Shown here one piece after another: positions 44,651 to 53,189 of a stretch of DNA of 64,000 bases. Position 1 is the first letter of the stretch, and each line of letters opens with the position of its first letter. The notes beneath the pieces are model-generated. The model ran no database searches. It was not told the DNA's origin and worked only from the letters and a program-made list of their open reading frames with translations. Both the position numbers and the translations under genes were made by a program. This DNA comes from Clostridium polynesiense (GTDB taxonomy: Bacteria; Bacillota; Clostridia; Clostridiales; Clostridiaceae): assembly GCF_000820705.1 (NCBI RefSeq), contig NZ_CCXI01000142.1, positions 142,487-206,486 of the forward strand, given 5' to 3'.

Positions 44651-44841
44651 CCTTATTAAGGCAGAGTCTGTCTTATTATTTATTAGCGACAGAGTTAACC
44701 CCATCCAATATATACCATAATTTTATCATGCAATTCGCTCTGATTCCATATCTGGTAAAATGTATCAAGTCTTATTCTTTATCATTCCATAGAACGTAGT
44801 ATCTTTGAAAAATATCATTAAATTTTTTATTTCTTTACACG

Positions 44842-44905
44842 GAAAAAGAGCCAATGCTTCTTCATTAGAAACATTGACTCTTATCACGGTTATAATATAT
44901 ATTTA
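44842..44905 (-). repeat. Module-end hairpin repeat, type B copy 2
   Basis: AAGAGCCAATG pairs with CATTGACTCTT (one mismatch). The block is nearly the same as 39826-39890. It lies 190 bases downstream of the SUKH gene at 45089 and probably terminates that module. Confidence 0.6.
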
Positions 44906-45088
44906 GCTTTTCTTTTAATTACAGCTCACTGCATTATTGAAATTATGCATTGCAGAGATTATATTATTTAAATAAACTTTTTTCATCAACCTTCCAATAA
45001 TTCTACCACATAGTCTTTACTGTAATTATTAAATATTAGCAATTATTTAATTATTGCAACAAGAATATTTATTTTAGCTTTTAAGCGT

Positions 45089-45535
45089 TTATTCTTGCGA
45101 TTCATGTAACATTAAGAGCAGCTCTGTAAATGAGTCACATAAATAGCTTGTAGCTGATTCCTTATTATTAAATGCTTTTTCATGTTCCCAAAATACTATT
45201 CTTGGTTGGTTATTAGTTCTGTAATCAAAACATATCAAATTTCCAAATGGGTCTTCCGCAAATGGAATTACTTTTTCAACCAATCTATCTTTTACATCAT
45301 TATAGGTATCTATCATATTACTACTATCTTCTTCATCAAAGCTCAAAAGATTGTTAAATACTTCCTCACTACCATTCAAATTAAATCTATTTGGCTTCGG
45401 GTATCCACCATCATTTTTCATTATAATTTCAACGTAATCCTTCGGGAATTTCACTCCAAAAGTATTCTCTACATTTGAGATAGTTGACATTTCAATATCA
45501 TCATTTTCACATATCCATCTTATATTATTGCTCAT
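45089..45535 (-). CDS. SUKH/SMI1-KNR4-family immunity protein
   Basis: 148 residues. SUKH features: FGVKFPKDYVEIIMKNDGGYP at the N-terminus and VIPFAEDPFGNLICFDYR with PRIVFWEHE in the C-terminal half, a classic SMI1/KNR4 pattern. Intact, with ATG after AAGGGGGGT. The toxin it guards against survives only as a tail remnant (EIDTDEGINIGGSENK, near 45550-45600) just upstream. Confidence 0.85.
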   Translation of the reverse strand: MSNNIRWICENDDIEMSTISNVENTFGVKFPKDYVEIIMKNDGGYPKPNRFNLNGSEEVFNNLLSFDEEDSSNMIDTYNDVKDRLVEKVIPFAEDPFGNLICFDYRTNNQPRIVFWEHEKAFNNKESATSYLCDSFTELLLMLHESQE

Positions 45536-45775
45536 TTTTACCCCCCTTATTTGTTTTCTGATCCCCCTATGTTAATGCCTTCATCTGTATCTATTTCTGG
45601 ATGTGCTATATTTTGATTTTTTATATATCAGCTTTACTTATCTTCTTTTAGTTACAGCTTACTGTATTATTAGATTTATCCAGTGTTAAATTTTCTTAGT
45701 GTTATTGATTTTCATAAACTATATTGGGTAAATTTATTATGAATTGATTTTATACTATACTTTTTAGTATTAACT

Positions 45776-46023
45776 CTATATTTCCCTTAAAACTTTATCA
45801 GCTCTTAACCTTTTTATTAAATTTTCCCATGCTTCCTCTTCATTGATAAATGTTTTTTTGAACCTGTAATTACGCTAGCTCTTTCATCTGTTGCATAAAC
45901 AATCCATTTATCATTCTCATGCTTCAACACAACTTCATTTTCTCTATTATATCTATCTTCATTAAGATTATAACCTTGTAATTTCTCCTCATTTATAATT
46001 CTTATTGCCTCGTTTACATTCAT
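45776..46023 (-). pseudogene. Immunity pseudogene, frameshifted in an A-run
   Basis: The ATG frame runs 68 residues (MNVNEAIRIINEEKLQGYNL...NDKWIVYATDERASVITGSKK), then goes out of frame at an A-run near 45855. Adding one A restores TFINEEEAWENLIKRLRADK to a TAG at 45776, giving about 82 residues. A toxin tail remnant (NTPVVNLNGSINLSKSAEGT) ends just before its ATG at about 46040. Confidence 0.65.
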
Positions 46024-46124
46024 GGTTATCCTCCTATTTAAGTTCCTTCAGCAGATTTACTCAAATTAATTGAGCCATTAAGGTTCACTACTGGAGTATT
46101 CTCAGCTCTTACAATTATTTTATC

Positions 46125-46165
46125 ACTGTAAAAAACAATAAACTAGCCTACTTATTTTTCAGCTA
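46125..46165 (-). terminator. Module-end hairpin, type A copy 3
   Basis: AATAAACTAGC pairs with GCTAGTTCATT-like arm, downstream of the Imm74-like gene. The flanking TTTTATCACTGTAAAAA also precedes copy 1 (41462-41478), so a longer segment was duplicated. Confidence 0.55.
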
Positions 46166-46212
46166 GTTCATTTAGTGCTTCTCTTTCTACATTATTTAGA
46201 TTATACAATTAG

Positions 46213-46440
46213 TTATTCGAAGGTTATTACTAAATGAGAATTTTTTGTTTCATTGGTGACTCTATCTATAATTTCTTGCTTTAATTTATCATCAATTACA
46301 TCATCATCATGTGGTGACTCCCAATTTTTCATTGTATCTTTAAAAGCAACAAATCCTCCTATTATCTTTTCTCCTTCAATTTTAACTACCTTTTCATCAA
46401 TCTCAACCTTGATATATGACATTGTTCCTGTTATCTTCAT
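46213..46440 (-). CDS. Imm74-like immunity protein
   Basis: 75 residues, apparently complete: MKITGTMSYIKVEIDEKVVK, then GGFVAFKDTMKNWESPHD and the end HLVITFE. The FVA.KD.MKNW.PPH pattern is that of Imm74 proteins, which are about this size. ATG follows AAAGGTGATG. It lies 150 bases downstream of a SUKH gene in the array. Confidence 0.72.
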   Translation of the reverse strand: MKITGTMSYIKVEIDEKVVKIEGEKIIGGFVAFKDTMKNWESPHDDDVIDDKLKQEIIDRVTNETKNSHLVITFE

Positions 46441-46593
46441 AATACATCACCTTTCAAATATTATCCTCTTAATTCTCGTTTCAGGAACTATAGTTATTAT
46501 TTTATTTGCATATCAATCTAGTGGCTTCAACATTTCAAATTACTTTTCAACTTTTATGCAGTCAATCTATTCTTTACTATGCACTAAGTTTAT

Positions 46594-47034
46594 TTAATCA
46601 AGAATTTCTAAATAATAATTATCATCTTCTTGAATCCTCATAAAAAACTCATCTAACGAATTCTCTATTTTAATATCATAATAAAAAATATTATTTATAC
46701 TATTATCTGTTAACCCTATTGATATTAATGCTGATTCTCTACCCTCAAAAAATATTAACTTACCTTCTTCATATTCATCATATATCTCAATATCAGTATA
46801 AAATTCAAAATCACCTTTTCTTAATCTAAAATCTCTAATTGAATCTGTGTCCATAATACGATTTACATTACCTTCTAACCCATTAATAAATCCATACCCA
46901 ATCTCTAATAAAAAATCTTTTAGTTCTTTTGGAACATTTAATTCTAGCTCCTTTTCCAATTCATTTATCTCTTCTACCTTAACTGGATAAAATTTATTTT
47001 GATTATTATCTTTCAAAAAATCATACTTGACCAC
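46594..47034 (-). CDS. SUKH/SMI1-KNR4-family immunity protein
   Basis: 146 residues from a GTG after GGGAGGTAATAA. SUKH core LELNVPKELKDFLLEIGYGF, then EEGKLIFFEGRESALISIGL and a C-terminal helix (EEFF-like SLDEFFMRIQEDDNYYLE). Intact. A decayed, internally deleted copy lies at 41101-41311. The frame just upstream (47101-47210) is a degraded toxin tail related to 41336-41460. Confidence 0.82.
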   Translation of the reverse strand: MVKYDFLKDNNQNKFYPVKVEEINELEKELELNVPKELKDFLLEIGYGFINGLEGNVNRIMDTDSIRDFRLRKGDFEFYTDIEIYDEYEEGKLIFFEGRESALISIGLTDNSINNIFYYDIKIENSLDEFFMRIQEDDNYYLEILD

Positions 47035-47234
47035 TTATTACCTCCCTTAAATAACTCATTTGCTAGAGAACCATCTCCATGTATTCTTGATTAATGTTCA
47101 TTTGGTAACCTGGCTGGATGTATATTTAGTGTATTCCTTATTCCTTAATGGATTCTTTAATTCTTCAACTTGATTTTAGATGATTTTATTCTAGTTCGTG
47201 ATTGATAATTCTTAACATATTTTATAATAATAAA

Positions 47235-47651
47235 TTAAATATTTATTATTTCAATATCTGTTTTTTCACATATAGAATCATTTAATGCCATTAGCATACC
47301 TTCAATTAAGTCTCTGCCATCACTCCTTATGAAGTATGTAGATAGATCTGTGATTTCACCACTTATATAATCTTCCCAAGGAGGTTGTTTTGAAATATCT
47401 TCAATATCCCAAACTACTTATGACGGTTTAAAATTTTTTAATTCATTTCTAATAACTATTAATTCTTTTATTGCCTTATCTGCATTCTTCCAAGATAGTT
47501 TTCCTTGATATAATTCATTCATCAAATAATTATATTTGCTTCCCCATTTATTAGACTCTAAATTATAACTAATAGTAGAACAAAATCCATGTAAACAATC
47601 TGCTGTTCCTACTTGATACCATAAAAAATAAATTCTAAATCTAATAGCCAT
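47235..47651 (-). pseudogene. Imm70-like immunity pseudogene with in-frame stop
   Basis: 77 residues (AIRFRIYFLWYQVGTADCLH, SKYNYLMNELYQGKLSWKNA) end KPS and TAA at 47418. The frame continues VVWDIEDISKQPPWEDYIS, then TYFIRSDGRDLIEGMLMALNDS to TAA at 47235. The whole matches Imm70 proteins (about 135 residues), so one substitution created the stop. Confidence 0.75.
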
Positions 47652-48004
47652 TTTATCCCATCTTAAAATTATCTACTTCTTCATTCTGGCAAACCCTCAA
47701 CTCCAGCATTAAGCCTATGATTAAATCAGTTATTTAATCACACACCATTTTTAGTGTTACGCAGCTAGTATTTTAACATTAATTCTCATTAATCTTTAAG
47801 CTTATTTTATCATTCAACTCCTTTTATTTCTACAATATGTATTACAAAAAAAAGATTAATGCTCTAGTTACTAAAACATTAATCTTTTAACTTTTTTATT
47901 GTGTTATTTAAGTTATGCAGCATTAAATTACTTAACATTATTGATTCTATTATAATTTGCGATTAAATATATTTATGCAGTTATTTACCTTTAAATTATG
48001 CAAT
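47652..48004 (-). other. Intergenic region with module-end hairpin
   Basis: About 350 bases. At 47845-47890 a hairpin AAAAGATTAATG/CATTAATCTTTT with flanking A and T runs ends the active toxin-immunity module. The rest is AT-rich with no readable frame; a decayed toxin tail for the Imm70-like gene may have been here. Confidence 0.5.
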
Positions 48005-48349
48005 CTATTTCCAACCATTAGCTTCTAAAAATTTATCAGGTATTCTTAACTCTAATTGTTCCTGAAGTTCTTTGCAAAAAACATCAAAGTCAGCTTTATC
48101 ATACCACTTTTGACTATTTTTAAGACCAATAAAAGAACCTTCTCCATATTGAATACTGCATCCAATTACACCTCTATCATAATTAAATAATACAATAAAA
48201 TAATCATATGCTTTAAACCTAATGCTGAATGTTTTATATGGTGTCTCTGCAGTATTAAATATTTCAAAGTCTTCCATCCTATCTTTAAACTTTTTAATTA
48301 ACATATCTACTACTATATCTGACATTTCATCAGCTGATTTATTTTGCAT
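48005..48349 (-). CDS. Cognate immunity protein of the active toxin (unassigned family)
   Basis: 114 residues, ATG 48349 inside the toxin's last codons (11-base overlap), with AGGAG seven bases upstream. Helical N-terminus (VVDMLIKKFKDRMEDF), then strands (KTFSIRFKAYDYFIVLFNYD) and a C-terminal helix. The tight coupling to the toxin gene is the evidence that it is the antidote. I do not recognise the family. Confidence 0.75.
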   Translation of the reverse strand: MQNKSADEMSDIVVDMLIKKFKDRMEDFEIFNTAETPYKTFSIRFKAYDYFIVLFNYDRGVIGCSIQYGEGSFIGLKNSQKWYDKADFDVFCKELQEQLELRIPDKFLEANGWK

Positions 48350-49826
48350 ACCAAAAATCTCCTATCTTTTTTAATCTTGTATATCCGAATTTATCTTTTA
48401 AATATTGCCATTCCTTTTTTAATGCACAATCTCCATATGCTGTTGGGTTATGTGAAAAACGTATTTCCTTTCCTGCCTTTACAGCATCATTTAGCGCAGG
48501 CACATTAAATAAATCAAACATATCATCATCAGTTACATTATACTTACCTTTTATAATATCCCAATCATTTCCTAAGCTAAAATACGTTGTATCTCCAGCC
48601 ATTACTGTATATGAGTCTTTTCCCGGAATTGTCCAATCTAATGTTCCATCAGCTTTCGCCATTGGTTTATATTTCCCTAAAGTTATTGTATCTGAATTTA
48701 TATTTTGTATTGATTCTTCTCGTATATTTTTAAATTCATCTACTGGTATTTTCCCATTCACCTTACCATCAGTAACTTTTATACCGTCTATTATACTATC
48801 AGATTTGCTTATCCCATCTTTTAACTTCTCAGCCTCTTTCCCCAGATCCACATCATCCAAATCAACTCTTTTTGATGAGTTTAATTTTTCTAGGTTATTC
48901 TTGTAGTTCTTCTTTGAAGTATCGTATATTCCTCGGGATGCGGATAATTGAGCTGCTCCAACAAAAACTATGGGTACTGATACCGCAATTTCTATAGATC
49001 CCAAAATTACACCTATACCTGTGGAAGTTGTTGCTACTCCTGTTGCACCTATGGTTATACCTGATGCTAATGTTAAAAATCCTATTACAATTCCTGCACT
49101 TCCAATCACTATACAGGCAGCATCACCTGTTGCTCTACCTCTATAATACCACTTTTCATCTGTAACAAGTGGCGAAATATACTTTTCCTCCAATCCATCA
49201 AGAATCGAGTTTAAGTTTTCATTTAATCTTGTGTTAAATTTTTCATCTATTATTGCGTAGGGTAAGAATGCAATTCCTTCTACTGAGTCTCTTAATAATG
49301 ATACCCCAAAGCCTCCTACTGCACTTAATGCACTTTCATACCATGCTATGTCCCTAAGCTCTGGCATTTGCTCCTGCAATCCATCTATATTGTTTATCAT
49401 AGATAAGACTGCGCTACTATAATTGTCTTTTACTTCCGTAGATAGCTTATTATAATATGTTCCTTCTAAGGTTATTACTGATGGATTAATCATATCAGCA
49501 ACATCCATGATTTTTTCATTAAAGGCCACCATACATTCACTTATACTACTCAGCCTATTAGCATAGTTAATATCAACTGCATGGACCCTTTTTAATATTC
49601 TTTCAAATTTTTCTCCATCTATATTATGTTTATCTACTATATGTGAGTGATACTCTTCAACATTGTCTATATAGTTTTTAATATCTAAATCTTCCATTTG
49701 AAAGGTGTCTTGAAACCAATCAAAGAGAAAAAATTGATCTTCTTCATCAACGCTCTTCTTTATGATTCCCCGTAGTTCATTTACTGCATCTAACGAAAAA
49801 TCTCTAATTATTGCCACCACCTCCAA
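48339..49826 (-). CDS. Full-length polymorphic toxin, T7SS-type
   Basis: 495 residues. N-terminal ~210 residues are helical and soluble, as in LXG-like secretion domains, though the LXG motif itself is not evident. A hydrophobic pre-toxin segment follows (about 225-285, AACIVIGSAGIVIGFLTLASG, ISTSTGIGVILGSIEIAVSV-like), then the linker KNYKNNLEKLNSSKRVDLDD. The C-terminal ~130 residues (GKDSYTVMAGDTTYFSLGN, FDLFNVPALNDAVKAGKEIR, ALKKEWQYLKDKFGYTRLKK, FWYAK) form the toxin tip, of unassigned activity. TTG at 49826 is the nominal start, but the strong GGAGGTGG lies just after it, so an internal start is possible. Three or four small partners are upstream and the immunity gene overlaps downstream. 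Confidence 0.82.
   Translation of the reverse strand: MEVVAIIRDFSLDAVNELRGIIKKSVDEEDQFFLFDWFQDTFQMEDLDIKNYIDNVEEYHSHIVDKHNIDGEKFERILKRVHAVDINYANRLSSISECMVAFNEKIMDVADMINPSVITLEGTYYNKLSTEVKDNYSSAVLSMINNIDGLQEQMPELRDIAWYESALSAVGGFGVSLLRDSVEGIAFLPYAIIDEKFNTRLNENLNSILDGLEEKYISPLVTDEKWYYRGRATGDAACIVIGSAGIVIGFLTLASGITIGATGVATTSTGIGVILGSIEIAVSVPIVFVGAAQLSASRGIYDTSKKNYKNNLEKLNSSKRVDLDDVDLGKEAEKLKDGISKSDSIIDGIKVTDGKVNGKIPVDEFKNIREESIQNINSDTITLGKYKPMAKADGTLDWTIPGKDSYTVMAGDTTYFSLGNDWDIIKGKYNVTDDDMFDLFNVPALNDAVKAGKEIRFSHNPTAYGDCALKKEWQYLKDKFGYTRLKKIGDFWYAK
48818..49195 (-). repeat. Pre-toxin repeat, copy 1 (in the active toxin)
   Basis: The DNA encoding the hydrophobic segment and linker is repeated at 42605-43012 and, shorter, at 40850-41100. 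The stretches around 48825-48920, 42605-42705 and 40840-40945 are almost base-identical. The left boundary coincides with the switch from shared linker (GKEAEKLKD) to unique toxin tip. Confidence 0.8.
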
Positions 49827-49833
49827 TTATCTC

Positions 49834-50118
49834 TCACTGTAGTGTTCTCAAAGCCTCAGCTCTATCCTCATCCGAATTGACGTATCCCTCTTTAGCTTGT
49901 ACTAGAAATTTCATAGTATTATTAACCATGAAATGTAATGAATTAGTCAATACTAAAAAGTTATTATTAATCGTTTTCATATAACTACTAGTATATCCTG
50001 CACCTACTACTTCAAAATCACTTTTAGTACTTCCCTCTATAGCTAATGATAGCTTAACAAGTTCACTAATACATGATTCTACTATCTCCACATTAATATC
50101 TATAGCTTCAGCTGACAA
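49834..50118 (-). CDS. Small helical T7SS partner protein
   Basis: 94 residues, TTG start after AAAGGAGGAAAA. Two predicted helices separated by GAGYTSSYMKTI; size and layout fit the WXG100-like or DUF5344/YwqI-like partners (Lap proteins) that accompany toxins of this kind and form targeting complexes with them. No WXG motif. It ends eight bases before the toxin gene. Confidence 0.65.
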   Translation of the reverse strand: MSAEAIDINVEIVESCISELVKLSLAIEGSTKSDFEVVGAGYTSSYMKTINNNFLVLTNSLHFMVNNTMKFLVQAKEGYVNSDEDRAEALRTLQ

Positions 50119-50142
50119 ATAATTTTCCTCCTTTATTTTATG

Positions 50143-50448
50143 CTAATACAGATAGCTATCCGCCGTATCCATATCTGTTATGAACCCTCTGTTACATTCT
50201 TGAGCTTTAGTAGCTAGCTCCTTAACTTCTGTCTTTAAAGTAGCTACTATTTCTGAATATAATTTAAGATTATCATGAACTTTTCCACTTTTTATTCCCT
50301 CTGATAATAATTTAGTTAGAATAGACTCATATTGAACTAACATAATTTCGAAATTCTCAGCTCTTCTTATATACTCTTTTCCCGCTGCTTCACAATTCTC
50401 ATCATTAACTATCAAGTCATATTCAATATCTCCCGGCAAATTAATCAC
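50143..50448 (-). CDS. Small helical T7SS partner protein
   Basis: 101 residues, all helical (EYIRRAENFEIMLVQYESIL, LYSEIVATLKTEVKELATKA). GTG start overlaps the stop of the upstream gene by eight bases. Its size and place in the operon fit a YwqI/DUF5344- or WXG100-like chaperone partner. No signature motif seen. Confidence 0.6.
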   Translation of the reverse strand: MINLPGDIEYDLIVNDENCEAAGKEYIRRAENFEIMLVQYESILTKLLSEGIKSGKVHDNLKLYSEIVATLKTEVKELATKAQECNRGFITDMDTADSYLY

Positions 50449-50875
50449 CTCTCTTATTTTCTAACTCTAGCATTTTCTCGTTTAAATTAATTATTCTATT
50501 CTTCAAGTAATAGTTTTTGCTCTCTAAATCTCTTATTTCTGCTTCTTTTCTTCTTATCTCATTTTTAGTCTCTGCTATTGCTGAATCAATATTATCATGG
50601 GCGGAGCTTGCCCTATTGCCATCAATAAACCTTAACATTTCATCGGAACATTCCGAAGCAAATTTTACATTGCTTAAGCTTTCTTTCATCCTAACAAAGT
50701 GCCTTCTTTTAATAGATCTGTAATCATATAACTTTTCCTGGGTGCCTCTTAATTTATGTTTTATATATTCTAGTTCTATTATTCTATCTCTAAGCTTTCG
50801 TATTCGAATGTTATTTTCATCTAATTGAGAGGTACATTGTTTTATACTCCTTTGAATATAATATATTTCATTCAT
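50441..50875 (-). CDS. DUF5082-like (YwqH-like) coiled-coil protein
   Basis: 144 residues with two long coiled coils (RIRKLRDRIIELEYIKHKL, then KNEIRRKEAEIRDLESKNYY) around a central segment, matching the layout of YwqH/DUF5082 proteins. In Bacillus, ywqH-ywqI-ywqJ encode two partners and an LXG toxin; the same order is seen here. ATG after AGGAGGGCACT. Confidence 0.68.
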   Translation of the reverse strand: MNEIYYIQRSIKQCTSQLDENNIRIRKLRDRIIELEYIKHKLRGTQEKLYDYRSIKRRHFVRMKESLSNVKFASECSDEMLRFIDGNRASSAHDNIDSAIAETKNEIRRKEAEIRDLESKNYYLKNRIINLNEKMLELENKRGD

Positions 50876-50884
50876 AGTGCCCTC

Positions 50885-51490
50885 CTATCTTCTGGAAAAA
50901 CCTATAGAATACATATCATTTTTTGCTAACATTTCATTTTTCATAACACAAATATATGCCTCTTCTTCAATATCCCTAAATCCTCTTTGAAGAATCTTTT
51001 CTATAGCAGCACTTGTAAAATGTATCATTTTATCATTATCATAAGTGCCAATGGGATACCTTACCCCTGCATAAGGAAAATATTCTTTTTCTCCTTCTTT
51101 AAATAGAAATCTATGAGTTATAACGATTTTTAATGACTTCTCAATTTGTTCTTCCCCAAATATCTCCTTAATAAAGTTAGTGTTTAGCTCTACAACAGAA
51201 CCTAGAGGCAATACCTCCTCTAAAAAATCAATTAAAGTAGCTAGCATTTTCAGCATTTCATCCTTAGCTAATTGTATTTTTATATCTTTATACTCTAGAG
51301 AACAAGTTTCTCCCTCTTCTTTCATAAAGTTGTTATATAAAGTATATAATTCACTTACCTTATCCTTGTACTCATAAGCCATCTGTAATATTAATGCCTT
51401 CTCATTTGATTTTAAATAGAATAATTTATCAATCCATTTTATAATCATGGCAAATAATGATTTTTCATAATTAAACTCCTTTTGATCCAT
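50885..51490 (-). CDS. DUF4176-domain protein, T7SS toxin operon
   Basis: 201 residues. The N-terminal half is helical. The C-terminal half (about 95-190) reads VLPLGSVVELN, then EKEYFPYAGVRYPIGTYDNDK, FTSAAIEKILQRGFRD, the characteristic DUF4176 pattern. DUF4176 proteins are encoded in type VII secretion toxin operons. It is the first gene of the leftward operon with DUF5082-like, two small helical proteins, toxin and immunity gene. Confidence 0.78.
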   Translation of the reverse strand: MDQKEFNYEKSLFAMIIKWIDKLFYLKSNEKALILQMAYEYKDKVSELYTLYNNFMKEEGETCSLEYKDIKIQLAKDEMLKMLATLIDFLEEVLPLGSVVELNTNFIKEIFGEEQIEKSLKIVITHRFLFKEGEKEYFPYAGVRYPIGTYDNDKMIHFTSAAIEKILQRGFRDIEEEAYICVMKNEMLAKNDMYSIGFSRR

Positions 51491-51617
51491 AACACACCAC
51501 CACCTAAAAATAACTATATTAGGTATATTTTAGCATATAATTCCAACAAGAAAAAGAAATTTGCTTTAAGTTACCATCAGATTTTATCTCTTTATGGACA
51601 TCATTACTCTCGTCTAT

Positions 51618-51628
51618 GTGCCTGGCAC
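51618..51628. repeat. Palindrome GTGCCTGGCAC, second copy
   Basis: Same core as at 18707-18721, here between the toxin operon and the glycolipid-binding gene. Function unknown. Confidence 0.45.
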
Positions 51629-51684
51629 TATTACCCGCACTAGTGACTTACATCTATTAGACTGTACCAATGCTAAGTACACTA

Positions 51685-51727
51685 AAAACAGCCTTAGCCA
51701 TTGATTTTGCTTGGCTAAGGCTATAAA
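51685..51727 (-). terminator. Terminator after the glycolipid-binding protein gene
   Basis: On the minus strand AGCCTTAGCC pairs with GGCTAAGGCT, followed by GTTTTTAG, about 70 bases after the stop at 51797. Confidence 0.8.
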
Positions 51728-51796
51728 CCTCTTTTACCTGGGATTAGATTTACTGTAAAATGTATAACGTGAACTTTTTATTACTGTTTAATAAAA

Positions 51797-52438
51797 TTAT
51801 TTTTTTATTTCAGTATTATAAACTCTTTTAAATAAATGGGGATAATCTATAACAAATCCATCTTTATCTACAAAAAATTCCGTCATAAACCCACTATTTA
51901 AATTTTCATATTTATATTTGCAACTATTTAGATTTGATTCTATACAAGTATAGCGTTGGTTTACAGGTTTTAAACTAAAATTATAAGTATCGATATAAAC
52001 TACTTTTATTTCTCTTGATTCTCCTGATTTTAATGATAAGCGCCTAATGGGAATTGTATTAGTAAAAGGAGTAGCAGAAATATCAATATCTATACATCCA
52101 TATAAATTTTCTACTGATTTACCAGCATCAGTTGTCCAATTACCATTTCCATCTGATTGTAAGACAATGCTTTTAGATTTACCATCAAAGATCTGTACTT
52201 CAAATTTGTTAACCTTCCAGTCTAAATTACAGTATATATTATACAATATACGAACGGGCATATCTTTTCGCATTGTTAGAATAACTGAGTTTGCTGTAAT
52301 GCTTTCATCATCTTTCAATAAAAATAAATGCTCTAATCCTGTCTCATTAAGTGTCTTCCATATTGCATCCACTCTAACATTATTATCTTTATTCATTAAT
52401 ATGGAACCATCACCTCCACTGCAAACGCTAGTTTCCAT
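51797..52438 (-). CDS. Putative glycolipid-binding domain protein (PF06475-like)
   Basis: About 213 residues. The pattern TGLEHLFL, the central GCIDIDISATPFTNTIPIRRL, and the end DYPHLFKRVYNTE match the glycolipid-binding family (formerly DUF1089). Function is known mainly from structure. The ATG at 52438 has a poor RBS; an internal ATG at 52396 follows a GGAGGTGATG stretch and could be the real start. It lies alone between terminators. Confidence 0.8.
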   Translation of the reverse strand: METSVCSGGDGSILMNKDNNVRVDAIWKTLNETGLEHLFLLKDDESITANSVILTMRKDMPVRILYNIYCNLDWKVNKFEVQIFDGKSKSIVLQSDGNGNWTTDAGKSVENLYGCIDIDISATPFTNTIPIRRLSLKSGESREIKVVYIDTYNFSLKPVNQRYTCIESNLNSCKYKYENLNSGFMTEFFVDKDGFVIDYPHLFKRVYNTEIKK

Positions 52439-52702
52439 CAATTATACCAAAACAAGAAAGAATTTACACAACAATATTAATAATATTATTTTAGACTTAA
52501 TATTGTTCCAAAGTTTTGTGAATCTATAATAAAGCAAATAAAAGCACCCTTCCTGCAATGATTAGTGCTTTAATCTCTCAAATTTAACTATTAAATTTAT
52601 CCAAAAGCCCTAAAACAAAATAAACATGCTATGAAGCAACTATCACAAATCAAAGATTTGGATATCTACTTTTGTTCTAATGATTGCTTAGTGTTACCAA
52701 CA

Positions 52703-53101
52703 CTAATAAAGAGAAAAAACAGAGCTAGCTTTTGATATATTCAATACTTGTCTAATACCTATGATATCTCCAAAAATAAATATGTCTCCTAAAGTAAAAT
52801 AGAAACTATCTAAAAATAGAAATACCATAGAGGTAATTATAACAATACTATTCATTTCTACCTCTCTTGATTTTCTTAGTACTGAAAGTACTTTCATGTA
52901 TAAAAAAGATGATATTTCTTTCATAATTGTGATTATACAAAAGATAAGTTCAAATCTAGAAATAGATCTGTATTTATAGATCTTTGTGTTAAATTCCTCT
53001 TTAATTTGTGATACAGACTTATCATTTTTTTCTAAGCTATTTAAATATAATTGTACCTCTCTTATGTCATCCTTATTTAAATCTCTAAACCCTTTTATCA
53101 T
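52703..53101 (-). CDS. Small membrane protein, unknown function
   Basis: 132 residues. N-terminal charged helix (IREVQLYLNSLEKNDKSV), then two hydrophobic segments (FELIFCIITIMKEISSFLY and IVIITSMVFLFLDSFYF). No family recognised. Leftward, just after the BceRS genes in order, but separated from them by about 90 bases. Confidence 0.55.
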   Translation of the reverse strand: MIKGFRDLNKDDIREVQLYLNSLEKNDKSVSQIKEEFNTKIYKYRSISRFELIFCIITIMKEISSFLYMKVLSVLRKSREVEMNSIVIITSMVFLFLDSFYFTLGDIFIFGDIIGIRQVLNISKASSVFSLY

Positions 53102-53189
53102 ATCGCCACCTATACCCTCATATCCAATTTATTCTAATTATATGTTATATAATTATAGGATTCTTGTCTCTATGTAAATAATCATAAAA

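Noticed and set aside
39826..47890. CRISPR array, suggested by the repeated hairpins
   Set aside because: Copies are few, kilobases apart, imperfect and tied to gene ends; no regular spacers and no cas genes.
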